Of a stretch of DNA of 36,124 bases, positions 17,601 to 25,604 are shown one piece after another. Numbering within the stretch: the stretch's first letter is position 1; each line of letters opens with the position of its first letter. The DNA comes from a virus: positions 1-36,124 of the IMG/VR virus record IMGVR_UViG_3300025369_000036; one strand, 5' to 3'. Both the position numbers and the translations under genes were made by a program. The notes under the pieces were generated by a model. It did no database searches. It saw only the letters and a program-made list of their open reading frames with translations, and was not told where the DNA came from.

Positions 17601-20124
17601 TAACCTATCTGTTAACAAAGTACTACACAAGCGTTGGGCTAAATCTGATATTACAGACTTAGAAACTCGTGTTAACAATCTAGAGTATTATACATCTCTA
17701 AACATCTTAGAACAGAACGCTCAGTCTCTACAAGTTGCTGACGTTAACGGTTTGAATCGTTTCAAGAACGGTATTCTAGTTGATGACTTCAGTTCATTTG
17801 CTACGGCAGATACTGGTAATCCAGACTATGCTGCTAACATCAACGTTAGAAAAAATGAAATGACAGCGTTGAGTTTTGTAGACAACTTCCAGTTACAAAA
17901 CCCTGCCGTTATGGCCAGTTTGGGTACATTAACTAATACAAATACCTATGCTATCAATAGTATTCAAGGTACACAAACAAACATCTTTACATTACCATAC
18001 ACAACTGCTAACGTAGTTGTACAGAGTTTGGCAAGTTCTACGGTATCTGCCAACCCATTTGCTGTGGTGATACAACAAGGTGTTGCTCAATTGAATCCTC
18101 CTATGGACAATTGGGTAGATAACTCACAAGCACCTGCGATTCTGATTACAGATCCAAGTATGCAAGTGTACCAGCAAACCGGTGGTGTTAACTTAATTAA
18201 CTCAAGTGACTTCCAAACTATCCCTGGTACACAGAGTACGATATCTTCTTCTACTCAAGTTGTTGGCCACGGTATCAATGCAAGTCCATACGGTTATGTT
18301 GGTTACACAGCAACAACTACCTCAACATATGGTAGTCAGATTCAGAATGTAACATCTTCTGCATACAATCCAGTATCATCTACATTTGGTACAAACAATG
18401 GTTACATAACAAACATTGCTATTCTACCATACATTAGACCACAAGAAGTTATTGTACAGGCAGAAGGTCTATTGGTTAACACCAAAGTATCTACATGGTT
18501 TGACGGAACATCTGTAGACCAATACATGAGAGCACCAAACACAATCGAATTGACTGGTGTTACTGGTAAATTTAACAAAGATGATGTTGTTGGTTTCTAC
18601 CTAGACAACTTCTTCTATCCAATTGCTCGTGTTATTAATGTATATAATTATCCAAATGGTACACAGGCTCGTTTGTATGTTGCTGATATCTTAGGAGCAC
18701 CAAACACAGTTGGTACAACCACATTAACCAACGGTACATTCAATTCTGCTGGTGATTATGTTGTTGGTTCTTCTACTGCTTCAGGTACTGTACCAGCAGG
18801 TGCTATCTCTAATCTATACCAGTCAGGTGAAATCTCTGGTGTTGGTGGTGGTTATTCAAATACATTTAATGCCAACATTACAACTCAGTTGTACATGACA
18901 CCTGTTACACAAGGTTACTGTTCATTCTTAAACCAATACGGTGTATGGGGTGATCCAAATAACAGCACAACATACAACGCAGCATTCCCTGTTCCATTAA
19001 CAACCGGTGCTACATATACAATAGCATTATCATGTTCAGGTTCTGCTTCTGTAACTCAGAATGGTACAACACTTGTATCAAGTTCTAGTTCTACAACCGT
19101 ATCAACTGCCACATTTACGGCAGCAAGTTCTAGTCCAACTATTGCTTGGAATGCTACAAGTTCTGGTACAACACAGTCAGCAATTGCTGTTACTATTACC
19201 GATTCATCTGGTAATATTGTGTTCTCATCTGTTTCTCCACCAGAATTAAATTATATCAACGGTGGTACAGAGATTAATATGTATCTTGGTGGTGCCTTCT
19301 TTGAAGGTGTTACACAAGTATACCTAGGACCACAATCATCTTCAGCAACTAACTACTATGTTGGTTCTACAATCAGTATTACATCTAAGTATGTTTATGG
19401 ATTGACTGCTGCAGCAACATATGTTCCACCTCCTCCTGCTCCAACAGGTGGTGGCGGTGGCGGTTGTGGTGGATGTTTCACTGCCAATACATTAGTTACA
19501 ATGGCTGACGGTACAACTAAGTCAATCTGTGATGTTAAAGTTGGTGACAAAGTAAAGAACTATAATGGCACTAAAGTCAATACAGTTCAGTACATTGAAT
19601 ACTTACCAGATACATTGTTGAAAGCCTTGTACACACCAACTCCTGATTTTGCTCCATTTGCCACAGTCAACCACCCATTATACATTGGTGATGTTCTAAG
19701 TAAAGTAGACCAAGACATTGATTATCCATGGTTGAAGATTAAAGGTACAATCAATCCATTTGCTGTACAAGAAGCAACTGGTCAAATGGTATACAACTTA
19801 TGGTTAGACGGTGACCACACATACATCGTAAACGGTTTCGGCACAACATCTATCATTGATGATGGTGGTATGTTGAGAAAAGGTGTTGAACAAGGTGTTC
19901 TGACACATGAAGAAGCCATGAACCTAGTCGTTAGATATGCTTCTGAAGGCAGAGATGTAATGTATGGTAGTTATTTGTTTATCAAATTGTTTGGTAAGAT
20001 TAACTCTAAGACATTAAACAAAGTGATGGCCAAGTACTTGAAGAATGATGACCACCCAACAGCACAATCGGTTGTTAAAGGTATATTCAAAGTCGTTGGC
20101 AAGATAGCGAATCTGGTTGCTTAA
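14632..20124 (+). CDS. Giant DUF4815-type baseplate/fibre-base protein with C-terminal Hint domain
   Basis: The largest gene here, 1830 residues. The N-terminus has YHRILFKPGYAVQARELTQS (about 19-38), the hallmark of the DUF4815 structural family of T4-like phages; the family continues with VVDFRPCRKN (near 885) and EYYTSLNILEQNAQSL (about 1020), then GLNRFKNGILVDDF (about 1040). Residues 1265-1440 resemble the family's distal part (IRPQEVIVQAEGLLVNTKV, WFDG). After a Ser/Thr-rich beta domain (1430-1540) and a Pro/Gly linker comes a Hint domain: Cys1615 in GGCFTANTLVTMADG, T1678-x-x-H1681 in FATVNHPLY, and the closing strand WLDGDHTYIVNG (1724-1735). The usual terminal His-Asn is missing; GTTSIIDDGG and a helical tail of about 85 residues follow. 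Thus N-terminal thioester chemistry is possible, but not ordinary protein splicing. The virion role is inferred from family and position. Confidence 0.8.
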   Translation: MINYNVDPYNDDFDPTKNYHRILFKPGYAVQARELTQSQTILQNQISQFASAIYSQNTPVSGGKVTTNLNCSYIKLNSLYNGSSVVAYNFLNTTITDSTGTIIARVIATAEATGNATTAGDPPTLIVTYTSGGQFTDGMTIYIQTSTSKTSAATTIGTSGGTTCTGLSSVASISDGVFYVVNGYDQIIEANGTTVPYTIGNFVNVSAQTVILDKYDNTPSLRIGLEIAELTITSSQDTSLLDPAAGASNYQAPGADRYQINLTLVTLPLTLGNDDQFIELLRITNGSIVKQTDTTVYSTIDDYFAKRDYETNGDYIVNDFTLTPSANSLGINASYDLGIGPGVAYVHGYRIENQSQTTLTSDRARTINTINNNAAFVDYGNFFVVDTMSGVFDVGTMPSVDLHCVPSTGIVSTNTATYNSTLVGTGLIRDLTYVTGTGSNTKSYIYNAFVSDISTRTISGATASATPSTLTVTDTTALLSATANAYYGIVLTVTTGALVDKRNIIGYTVSGSTKVFTVDNPFTLTPTSSSTWQLGFAVNDIDSIVQTISSSNFTLTANTNINAAEGKVNGVPIGSTIYNTTAYPELLFQIGYPYVAQVANTSYFSTRIYRGKTFTGSTLTLVSTSGNSSNPLRFEGTGTLSAAAAMQNFIVINTSTGNVLDFTSAGNTVSVSADHTTATFTSAAYSGMTVDVIAVVQVQNADSTNYVLKSKNLVLGNTAYVASSFASISGSTTTYNATSGQTLIPHATIVSNSNGGKMPLYVNDVRNIVKIIDSGNPSTNPTGLVGSYADITNNFTFDNGQRDSYYDFGYISLLPGAPIPTGNILVVYNYYSHTQASSGDGYFSLQSYQSANSTYGGVSTSPENYAKIAQYTSKGGTIYRLTDVVDFRPCRKNGQTGYLWEYSQTQTSTNDIGILLPNNLSNFTSNYSYYLGRQDRLVLTKDKSFQIVEGTPSVSPSLPAQPDGSLLIANLLLDPYTAFVPGEGPAGQTSNLSVNKVLHKRWAKSDITDLETRVNNLEYYTSLNILEQNAQSLQVADVNGLNRFKNGILVDDFSSFATADTGNPDYAANINVRKNEMTALSFVDNFQLQNPAVMASLGTLTNTNTYAINSIQGTQTNIFTLPYTTANVVVQSLASSTVSANPFAVVIQQGVAQLNPPMDNWVDNSQAPAILITDPSMQVYQQTGGVNLINSSDFQTIPGTQSTISSSTQVVGHGINASPYGYVGYTATTTSTYGSQIQNVTSSAYNPVSSTFGTNNGYITNIAILPYIRPQEVIVQAEGLLVNTKVSTWFDGTSVDQYMRAPNTIELTGVTGKFNKDDVVGFYLDNFFYPIARVINVYNYPNGTQARLYVADILGAPNTVGTTTLTNGTFNSAGDYVVGSSTASGTVPAGAISNLYQSGEISGVGGGYSNTFNANITTQLYMTPVTQGYCSFLNQYGVWGDPNNSTTYNAAFPVPLTTGATYTIALSCSGSASVTQNGTTLVSSSSSTTVSTATFTAASSSPTIAWNATSSGTTQSAIAVTITDSSGNIVFSSVSPPELNYINGGTEINMYLGGAFFEGVTQVYLGPQSSSATNYYVGSTISITSKYVYGLTAAATYVPPPPAPTGGGGGGCGGCFTANTLVTMADGTTKSICDVKVGDKVKNYNGTKVNTVQYIEYLPDTLLKALYTPTPDFAPFATVNHPLYIGDVLSKVDQDIDYPWLKIKGTINPFAVQEATGQMVYNLWLDGDHTYIVNGFGTTSIIDDGGMLRKGVEQGVLTHEEAMNLVVRYASEGRDVMYGSYLFIKLFGKINSKTLNKVMAKYLKNDDHPTAQSVVKGIFKVVGKIANLVA

Positions 20125-20130
20125 TAAATA
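20123..20130 (+). promoter_or_regulatory. Late promoter-like motif AATAAATA
   Basis: AATAAATA overlaps the end of the DUF4815-Hint gene and lies 26 bases before the ATG at 20156. It is one base from the T4 late consensus, with room for a short leader of about 20 bases. Confidence 0.4.
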
Positions 20131-20155
20131 ATTAATAGTTTTATCGGAAAAATAA

Positions 20156-22321
20156 ATGACAACTTTAACTTATTCTAGTATCTACCATTATACGGCAAAC
20201 ATTGTTGCCTATAATGCAACCACAAAGATTGCTACTCTGGACCAACCAGTTAACATTTCTTTGGGTGTTAATAGTACTTATGGTGATGTGAACTCAAGTT
20301 ATACAATTCAAGGTAAACTAACCAATGTATCACAGGCCATCAGTCAAGGTGGTCCTGTTGCTCTTTCTACTGATGAGGCAGGTAACTTTGTAGGTATCTT
20401 CAATGTACCACCAAATACTTTCCAGTCCGGTCAAAGAGTGTTCCGTATTGACAACAGAACAGTACCAACAGACCAAACTACTGCTACAACATATGCTGAA
20501 GCAACATTCACAGCATCTGGTCTAGCCACTACATCACAACAATTAGATTTTGCTCCATCTATTGACTCATCTTCACAATCATTTACACAAGTCAATCAGA
20601 CAGCACAACATTTAATCAGTACAATCACAACATATTCACCATATGATCCTGTGGCACAGACATTTATTATTTCTAAAGATAATTATCCAAATGGTGTGTT
20701 TCTAAATTCTGTTAAGTTGTTCTTTGAATCTGCACCAACAGGCAACGAACCAATCACAGTATCAATTATACCAACATTGAATGGTTATCCTAACGGTAAT
20801 GCTTTAGATTATTCTACTGTAACATTAAATGCCAACCAAGTGGTAACATCTTCTACACCACATTATTTGGATGCCAACACATATACCGAATTCATGTTCA
20901 AGGCTCCTGTATATGTACAGGCAGGAATCTTATATGCCATTCTAGTACAGGCAAAATCACCTGACTATAACCTATACATCGGACAACAAAACCAGATTGC
21001 AGTACCGTCTACTGCTAAGTCTCTGCCTTCCGATCCAAACCCAACCAATCCAACAAAGATTGGTGCTGCTCCATATATCGGTGCTCTATTCGAATCACAG
21101 AACTCTATTACCTGGACTGCCGACCAGACCAAGGACTTGATGTTCGTTATCGACCAATGTGTGTTCAACGTAGGTTCGGCAACAGTACCATTCGTAGTAC
21201 CACAAGGTTTACCATACAGAAAACTAGGTACACAGGATATCCGTCACAAGTTGGATGCCAATACCGTTTCTAACGTATATGGTAACTATGCACCAACTAC
21301 ATTAGTGGATGCTATCAACGTATCTACAACAGACTTTGTTCCATCAGGTACAAAAGTTGGTTATGCTTATGCAACTACATTGAGCAATGGTAATCAACAA
21401 ACATCACAACAAATCATTACACCAGGTAAGTTAGGTACTCCAACACCTGAGAATGTATACTTGAATGATGGTCTTGGTGAACGTGTATTGATTCCACAAT
21501 CTAACAACTCATTCTCATTGTTCGCTACATTGTCCACAACAGACAAGAACGTATCACCTATTATTGCTGACGATGGTGTATCATTGTATTCTATCCGTTA
21601 CTTGATTAATAATATGGGCATCGGTAACAATGTAATCTCTGTTACAAACGGTGGTTATGGTTATAGTAACGGCAACACAACAGTAACTATTTCTTCACCA
21701 GATATTGGTACAGATTTACCTGTATTAGGATTCTCAGCGAACGCTAACGGTGCTATTACTTCTGTATACACTAACTATCCAGGTTCTGGTTACTTGACTA
21801 CACCTACAATTAATGTATACGATTCTACAACCAGAACAACTGGTTCAGCTAATGCTGTTATCTCTGTACACGGTGAAACATCACCAACAGGCGGTAACTC
21901 ATACGCTAAATACTATACTAAGAAGGTTGTATTGGCAGCAGGTCAAGATTCTGGTGACATGAGAGTGTTCCATACATCATACAGACCAGTTGGTACAAAC
22001 ATCTATGTGTACTACAAGATTCTAAGTTCACAAGATACATCTACATTTGAATCTGGTTCTTGGCAGTTGATGACAACTCTAAGTAATCCAAATGTATACT
22101 CAACATCTCGTAACGATTTGATTGACTTTGAGTGTGCTCCAGGTATCTTCAATAGTAATGCAGCAAACAATAATATTTCATACACTAATGCAAGTGGTCA
22201 AACATTCAATAATTATATTCAATTTGCTGTCAAAGTTGTTCTTGCTTCTACTGACCCAACCAATGTACCGTTTGTGACATCATTACAAGCACTAGCATTA
22301 CCAGCAGGAACAGGTATCTAA
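20156..22321 (+). CDS. Structural protein resembling the distal half of the DUF4815 fibre-base family
   Basis: This 721-residue protein has segments that, in other phages as I remember them, follow the DUF4815 region in the same polypeptide: NFVGIFNVPPNTFQSGQRVFR (about 82-102, the FxIPxxxFRTGxRxFRL pattern), YDPVAQTFIIS (162-172), GVFLNSVKLFFES (180-192), and SQNSITWTADQTKDLMFVI (about 316-334). A Gly-rich module with TNGGYGYSNGNTTVTISS lies near 497-575, as in gp6 and gp8. Residues 580-721 contain FHTSYRPVGTNIYVYYKIL and RNDLIDFECAPGIF, a common baseplate-fibre C-terminal domain. It probably assembles with the 1830-residue protein encoded upstream. A promoter motif and 31-base gap separate the two. 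Confidence 0.7.
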   Translation: MTTLTYSSIYHYTANIVAYNATTKIATLDQPVNISLGVNSTYGDVNSSYTIQGKLTNVSQAISQGGPVALSTDEAGNFVGIFNVPPNTFQSGQRVFRIDNRTVPTDQTTATTYAEATFTASGLATTSQQLDFAPSIDSSSQSFTQVNQTAQHLISTITTYSPYDPVAQTFIISKDNYPNGVFLNSVKLFFESAPTGNEPITVSIIPTLNGYPNGNALDYSTVTLNANQVVTSSTPHYLDANTYTEFMFKAPVYVQAGILYAILVQAKSPDYNLYIGQQNQIAVPSTAKSLPSDPNPTNPTKIGAAPYIGALFESQNSITWTADQTKDLMFVIDQCVFNVGSATVPFVVPQGLPYRKLGTQDIRHKLDANTVSNVYGNYAPTTLVDAINVSTTDFVPSGTKVGYAYATTLSNGNQQTSQQIITPGKLGTPTPENVYLNDGLGERVLIPQSNNSFSLFATLSTTDKNVSPIIADDGVSLYSIRYLINNMGIGNNVISVTNGGYGYSNGNTTVTISSPDIGTDLPVLGFSANANGAITSVYTNYPGSGYLTTPTINVYDSTTRTTGSANAVISVHGETSPTGGNSYAKYYTKKVVLAAGQDSGDMRVFHTSYRPVGTNIYVYYKILSSQDTSTFESGSWQLMTTLSNPNVYSTSRNDLIDFECAPGIFNSNAANNNISYTNASGQTFNNYIQFAVKVVLASTDPTNVPFVTSLQALALPAGTGI

Positions 22322-22322
22322 T

Positions 22323-22541
22323 ATGCCACTCGTTAAAGTTCCAGGTACTCCGTTCTTAAGAGACACAACATCAATGGCTCTTATCAATACGGACATGACA
22401 GAACGTAACGAATATTATAACAAGTTGCGTGTGATTACCAAACAAAAAGAACAAATAAATATGCTTAACGATGAGATTACCGAAATCAAAACCGAGATGA
22501 CCGAAATCAAGCAATTGCTCCAACAATTAATCAGTAAATAA
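22323..22541 (+). CDS. Small coiled-coil phage protein
   Basis: A 72-residue protein starting MPLVKVPGTPFLRDTTSMAL, a start I recognise from hypothetical proteins next to DUF4815 genes in T4-like marine phages. Residues 25-72 form a strongly charged helix with heptad spacing (KLRVITKQKEQINMLNDEI, then EIKTEMTEIKQLLQQL), likely a coiled coil and therefore an oligomer. The gene starts one base after the preceding stop and ends two bases before the next ATG, so it belongs to the same transcript. No function is known to me; a small connector or assembly factor for the fibre base is a guess. Confidence 0.7.
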   Translation: MPLVKVPGTPFLRDTTSMALINTDMTERNEYYNKLRVITKQKEQINMLNDEITEIKTEMTEIKQLLQQLISK

Positions 22542-22543
22542 TA

Positions 22544-23101
22544 ATGGCCAATACCATATCAATTCTAAGCTATGCTAACACCTTTGGTGACTTAATTGTT
22601 AACACCAATGAACTAGCACAAGAAATCGACAATCTAGGTAAAGGTAATTATACCAAAGATACTGGTCTTTTGACATTAAATGGTTCAGGTTACGGTCTAC
22701 AAGTATCAAACAATGCTTTGTTTAGTGGTAATGTGGTCATTAGTGGTACAGGTACTGCTCTACAAGTCTCACATGATGCCATCTTCTCTGGTAATGTAAC
22801 GATTCTAGGTAACACCACAATCGGTCTACAAGAGATTGATTTTGGTGACATTCAATCTAACACAATCCATGCCAACGTAGCCACAATTCAGACGATGAAT
22901 GTGGTAAACGACCTTGGTGTTACAGGCAATACATACATTACAGGTAACTTAACTGTTACAGGCAACACAAATCTAACGATTGAGAATGTAAGTTTAGATG
23001 AGGCAGTTACAGGAAACTTGACGGTCAACGGTACAATTTCAGGTGCTGGCGCAGATGCTTTATTGGGTGAAGCACTAGCATTTTCGGTGGCATTAGGATA
23101 A
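22544..23101 (+). CDS. Short beta-repeat virion/fibre protein
   Basis: This 185-residue protein starts ISILSYANTFGDLIVNTNEL, with a helix to about 35, then LGKGNYTKDTGLLTLNGSG. From residue 50 onward it is a series of repeats with the pattern (T/S)-G-N-V-x-I-x-G-x-T, for instance ALFSGNVVISGTGTALQVS and AIFSGNVTILGNT, then NTYITGNLTVTGNTNLTI. Such Gly-Asn repeats form trimeric beta-helical shafts. The C-terminus (GAGADALLGEALAFSVALG) is hydrophobic and Ala-rich, with no obvious receptor-binding domain. It follows the coiled-coil gene in the fibre-base operon; a short tail appendage or adaptor that holds a fibre is likely. Confidence 0.65.
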   Translation: MANTISILSYANTFGDLIVNTNELAQEIDNLGKGNYTKDTGLLTLNGSGYGLQVSNNALFSGNVVISGTGTALQVSHDAIFSGNVTILGNTTIGLQEIDFGDIQSNTIHANVATIQTMNVVNDLGVTGNTYITGNLTVTGNTNLTIENVSLDEAVTGNLTVNGTISGAGADALLGEALAFSVALG

Positions 23102-23104
23102 ATA
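23097..23104 (+). promoter_or_regulatory. Late promoter-like motif GATAAATA
   Basis: GATAAATA overlaps the stop codon of the preceding gene. It lies 19 bases before the ATG at 23124; a start near 23110 would leave a leader of about 13 bases. It would begin the first transcript of the adhesin array. Confidence 0.45.
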
Positions 23105-23123
23105 AAAGATAAAGAGATAAAAC

Positions 23124-23441
23124 ATGGCAAATAACTTTAAATCATACGGGCTGTCTAACAATACGGCTAACACCAATTTGTATACTGTGCCACTAGCGAC
23201 ACAGACCACAGCCATTGGTTTAGTTGTTGCAAATAAGACACAAGGTACAGTAACAGCAAGCGTACAAATTAACCGCTCAGGTGGTAATTATTACATTATT
23301 CAATCAGCACCTATTTTGACTGGTTCATCATTGGTTGTTATTGGTGGTGACCAAAAAGTGGTATTACAAGCAAACGATTCTGTTTCTATATCATCTTCCG
23401 CTAATACAGATGCCTGGATTTCTGTACTAGAAATATCATAA
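23124..23441 (+). CDS. Small virion structural protein
   Basis: A 105-residue all-beta protein: NTANTNLYTVPLATQTTAIG (about 13-32), LVVANKTQGTVTASVQI (33-49), ILTGSSLVVIGGDQKVVLQ (64-82), and an end SVSISSSANTDAWISVLEIS. This layout (a TVYTAP-like start, GLVLANKT, a G-x-K-hVL strand, ending SVLEIS) is common in small structural proteins next to tail-fibre genes of marine phages. It may be a decoration or connector protein. It opens the adhesin block, 8 bases before the next gene. Confidence 0.65.
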   Translation: MANNFKSYGLSNNTANTNLYTVPLATQTTAIGLVVANKTQGTVTASVQINRSGGNYYIIQSAPILTGSSLVVIGGDQKVVLQANDSVSISSSANTDAWISVLEIS

Positions 23442-23449
23442 GGTAAAAA

Positions 23450-24313
23450 ATGTCTTATCTAGGTTCAAGTACCACTCTTTCAGACCCAACCAGATATACA
23501 CCTAGAACCGAACAGGTTCTTCAAGGTAATGGTTCAACGACCACATTTACTTTACAGTATTCAGTATCACAATCAACAGATATTCTGGTTACAGTTGAGA
23601 ACGTTGTTCAACAACCAGACTATGCCTATACAGCAGTTGGTAATGCTCTTGTATTTACTGGTGCTCCACCAGCAAATGCTTCTAATCCAAATAACATTGT
23701 TGTTGTATATAATAGAACAGCAGGTTTGACTGGTACTGTACCTGATGGTTCAATTACTTCAGGTAAATTGGCAACTAACATTAGATTGTTAGCAACAGAC
23801 CAGTTTACAGGTAACGGTGTTGTATCAACATTTGCTTTGTCTGATTATCCAGCAGATGCAAACTCATTGGTAGTTACAATTAACGGTGTCGGTCAAGCTG
23901 CACCAGCAAACTACACGATTGCTAATAACATCATTACATTCACTTCACCACCATTGAATGGTGCTAACGTAGTGATTCGTAACTTAGGTTTCAGAACAAC
24001 ACAAACTCTATTTGCTCTAAGTGCTGGTACACCAATCGTACAACCACAGATTACTGGTGGTAACCATTTATTAGCAAGTAACTTATCTACAACAGGTAAC
24101 GTATCTGTATATGATAATACTGGTACACAATTGAAAGCACAGATTGGTCCTAACTATGTGTTGACATCTAATCCATTCTTTCTAAATAGCAATACAGTAT
24201 CAGCGAACGTAACAATACCAGCAGGTTACAATGCTTTCGCTGTAGGTCCTCTAACACAAGCCGCCAACGTACAGATTACGGTTTCTGGTGGTTCTAGATA
24301 TGTTATATTCTAA
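23450..24313 (+). CDS. Tail adhesin with two tandem N-terminal modules and GPI-type tip
   Basis: This 287-residue protein starts MSYLGSSTT. Residues 22-88 and 115-180 are two copies of one module with the pattern GNGSTTTFTL, a V-x-V-x-V-V-Q strand, then Y-x-x-x-x-x-x-x-h-x-FTxAPP and a closing h-V-h-Y strand. After a short shaft (TPIVQPQITGGNHLLASNL) comes a C-terminal tip, AGYNAFAVGPLTQAANVQITV, ending GGSRYVIF. This tip form (NAxSxGPIxIxxGxxVxVxxGSxWxI) is frequent in phage fibres and recurs here at 31227 and 35692. No partner gene follows; the next gene is another fibre. Confidence 0.65.
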   Translation: MSYLGSSTTLSDPTRYTPRTEQVLQGNGSTTTFTLQYSVSQSTDILVTVENVVQQPDYAYTAVGNALVFTGAPPANASNPNNIVVVYNRTAGLTGTVPDGSITSGKLATNIRLLATDQFTGNGVVSTFALSDYPADANSLVVTINGVGQAAPANYTIANNIITFTSPPLNGANVVIRNLGFRTTQTLFALSAGTPIVQPQITGGNHLLASNLSTTGNVSVYDNTGTQLKAQIGPNYVLTSNPFFLNSNTVSANVTIPAGYNAFAVGPLTQAANVQITVSGGSRYVIF

Positions 24314-24322
24314 GGTTAAAAC

Positions 24323-25393
24323 ATGGCACTAACATATGACGGCACAGCCGGTATAACATTTAATGATGGCAGTCAGATTAATACGGCAAGCCAACTTGGT
24401 ATGCGTAACCGTATTATCAATGGTAACATGGCAATTGACCAAAGAAATTCTGGTGCTCAAATTACGGCAAATGATGTCAGTTATCCAGTAGATAGATTTA
24501 GATTTAACAATTCACAATCTTCAAAATTGGTAGCACAACAGATGAATTCTGCCAACACATCTGCTTCAAATTATGAATCAGGTTCGGCTCCAATTGGTTT
24601 TACGAATTCATTAAAAATAACATCTTCTTCTGCATATTCAATTTCATCTTCTGATTATTTTGCTATATGCCAATTTATTGAAGGTTATAATATTGCCGAT
24701 TTTAATTGGGGAACAACAAATGCCTCAACAGTTACTTTAAGTTTTTGGGTAAAAAGTTCTTTAACTGGTTTGTTCGGTGGTACTATTTTAAATAGTGCTG
24801 CAAATCGTGCTTATCCATTTACATATACAATCAATTCAGCAAACACTTGGCAATATATAACCATTACAATTCCTGGTGAAACAACAGGAACTTGGTTGAG
24901 AGACAATGGCCAAGGATTATTATTGTTCTTAGGTCTTGGAGTAGGTTCGTCAGGAAGTGGAACACCAGGTTCATGGGCAAGTGGTAGTATTTATCGTTCC
25001 GCTACTGGTGCTACATCGTTAGTTGGTACAAATGCCGCCACATTCTACATCACAGGTGTTCAATTAGAAAAAGGCGCTGCAGCCACACCATTTGATTACA
25101 GGCCTTATGGTACAGAGTTTATGTTATGCCAGAGGTATTATGAGACAAGTGGTTTAATTTCTTGGTCTGGATCAACTAATAACGGGTCAACATATTATAT
25201 GACAATAAATTTTGCAACACCTAAAAGAGCAGCTCCAACAGTTGTTACTTCTACAGCTGATACATCTGGATTTGCAGGCGCTCCTACGGCTGGAAATATA
25301 TCCACATCAACAGCAGAAGGAACTAACGTGGCAAATGCAAGTGTAAACCCAGGTAGATTTCGTTTCACATTTACAGCATCAATAGAATTATAA
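24323..25393 (+). CDS. Tail fibre adhesin with CQRYY-type C-terminal domain
   Basis: This 356-residue protein has a short N-terminus (ALTYDGTAGITFNDGSQINT) and then a domain from about residue 27 that is shared by five genes in the array: RNRIINGNMAIDQRNSG (28-44), PVDRFRF, PIGFTNSLKITSSS, TLSFWVKSSLTG (142-153), ANTWQYITITIPG, a GATFYITGVQLExG-like block, and YGTEFMLCQRYYETSG near 265-280. It ends FTASIEL. Such domains lie at the tips of many phage tail fibres and are presumed to bind surface glycans. The following 69-residue gene starts after one base. The coupled GGAG site seen in the other pairs is absent here. Confidence 0.75.
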   Translation: MALTYDGTAGITFNDGSQINTASQLGMRNRIINGNMAIDQRNSGAQITANDVSYPVDRFRFNNSQSSKLVAQQMNSANTSASNYESGSAPIGFTNSLKITSSSAYSISSSDYFAICQFIEGYNIADFNWGTTNASTVTLSFWVKSSLTGLFGGTILNSAANRAYPFTYTINSANTWQYITITIPGETTGTWLRDNGQGLLLFLGLGVGSSGSGTPGSWASGSIYRSATGATSLVGTNAATFYITGVQLEKGAAATPFDYRPYGTEFMLCQRYYETSGLISWSGSTNNGSTYYMTINFATPKRAAPTVVTSTADTSGFAGAPTAGNISTSTAEGTNVANASVNPGRFRFTFTASIEL

Positions 25394-25394
25394 A

Positions 25395-25604
25395 ATGTAT
25401 ACATTACTTCCACAAGATTTAATAACAAACGCCCCAAAAACTGTTCAAAGAAGTTTGGACAGAGCATCTATTCCATTTGACTCAAACAACACAGACTACC
25501 AACAATTCAAAAAAGACCTAGCTAACGGTGCTGAACTCAAAGATGCTACAGGTAATGTAATGACTTCACAAGCAGTCACAGAATTTTTACAGGGATTACA
25601 ATAA
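25395..25604 (+). CDS. Small fibre-partner protein (long type)
   Basis: The 69-residue product has a variable front and the core ASIPFDSNNTDYQQFKKDLA (about 29-48), then LKDATGNVMT and an end EFLQGLQ. The IPFDxxNxDYQxF core is shared by the small genes at 27434, 28815, 30260 and 35230, each placed directly behind a CQRYY-type fibre. It resembles small tail-assembly-chaperone-like proteins that follow tail fibre genes in many phages (for example those with NTDYQxYLxWLxEGNTPxP). A chaperone or tip cofactor for the fibre upstream is inferred from linkage. Its stop overlaps the next ATG (TAATG). Confidence 0.7.
   Translation: MYTLLPQDLITNAPKTVQRSLDRASIPFDSNNTDYQQFKKDLANGAELKDATGNVMTSQAVTEFLQGLQ

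Noticed and set aside
19474-19860. Active splicing intein in the giant protein
   Set aside because: The start (Cys1615) and T-x-x-H block fit, but there is no His-Asn plus Cys/Ser/Thr junction after the last strand, no homing endonuclease domain, and the C-terminal flank does not continue the host protein family.
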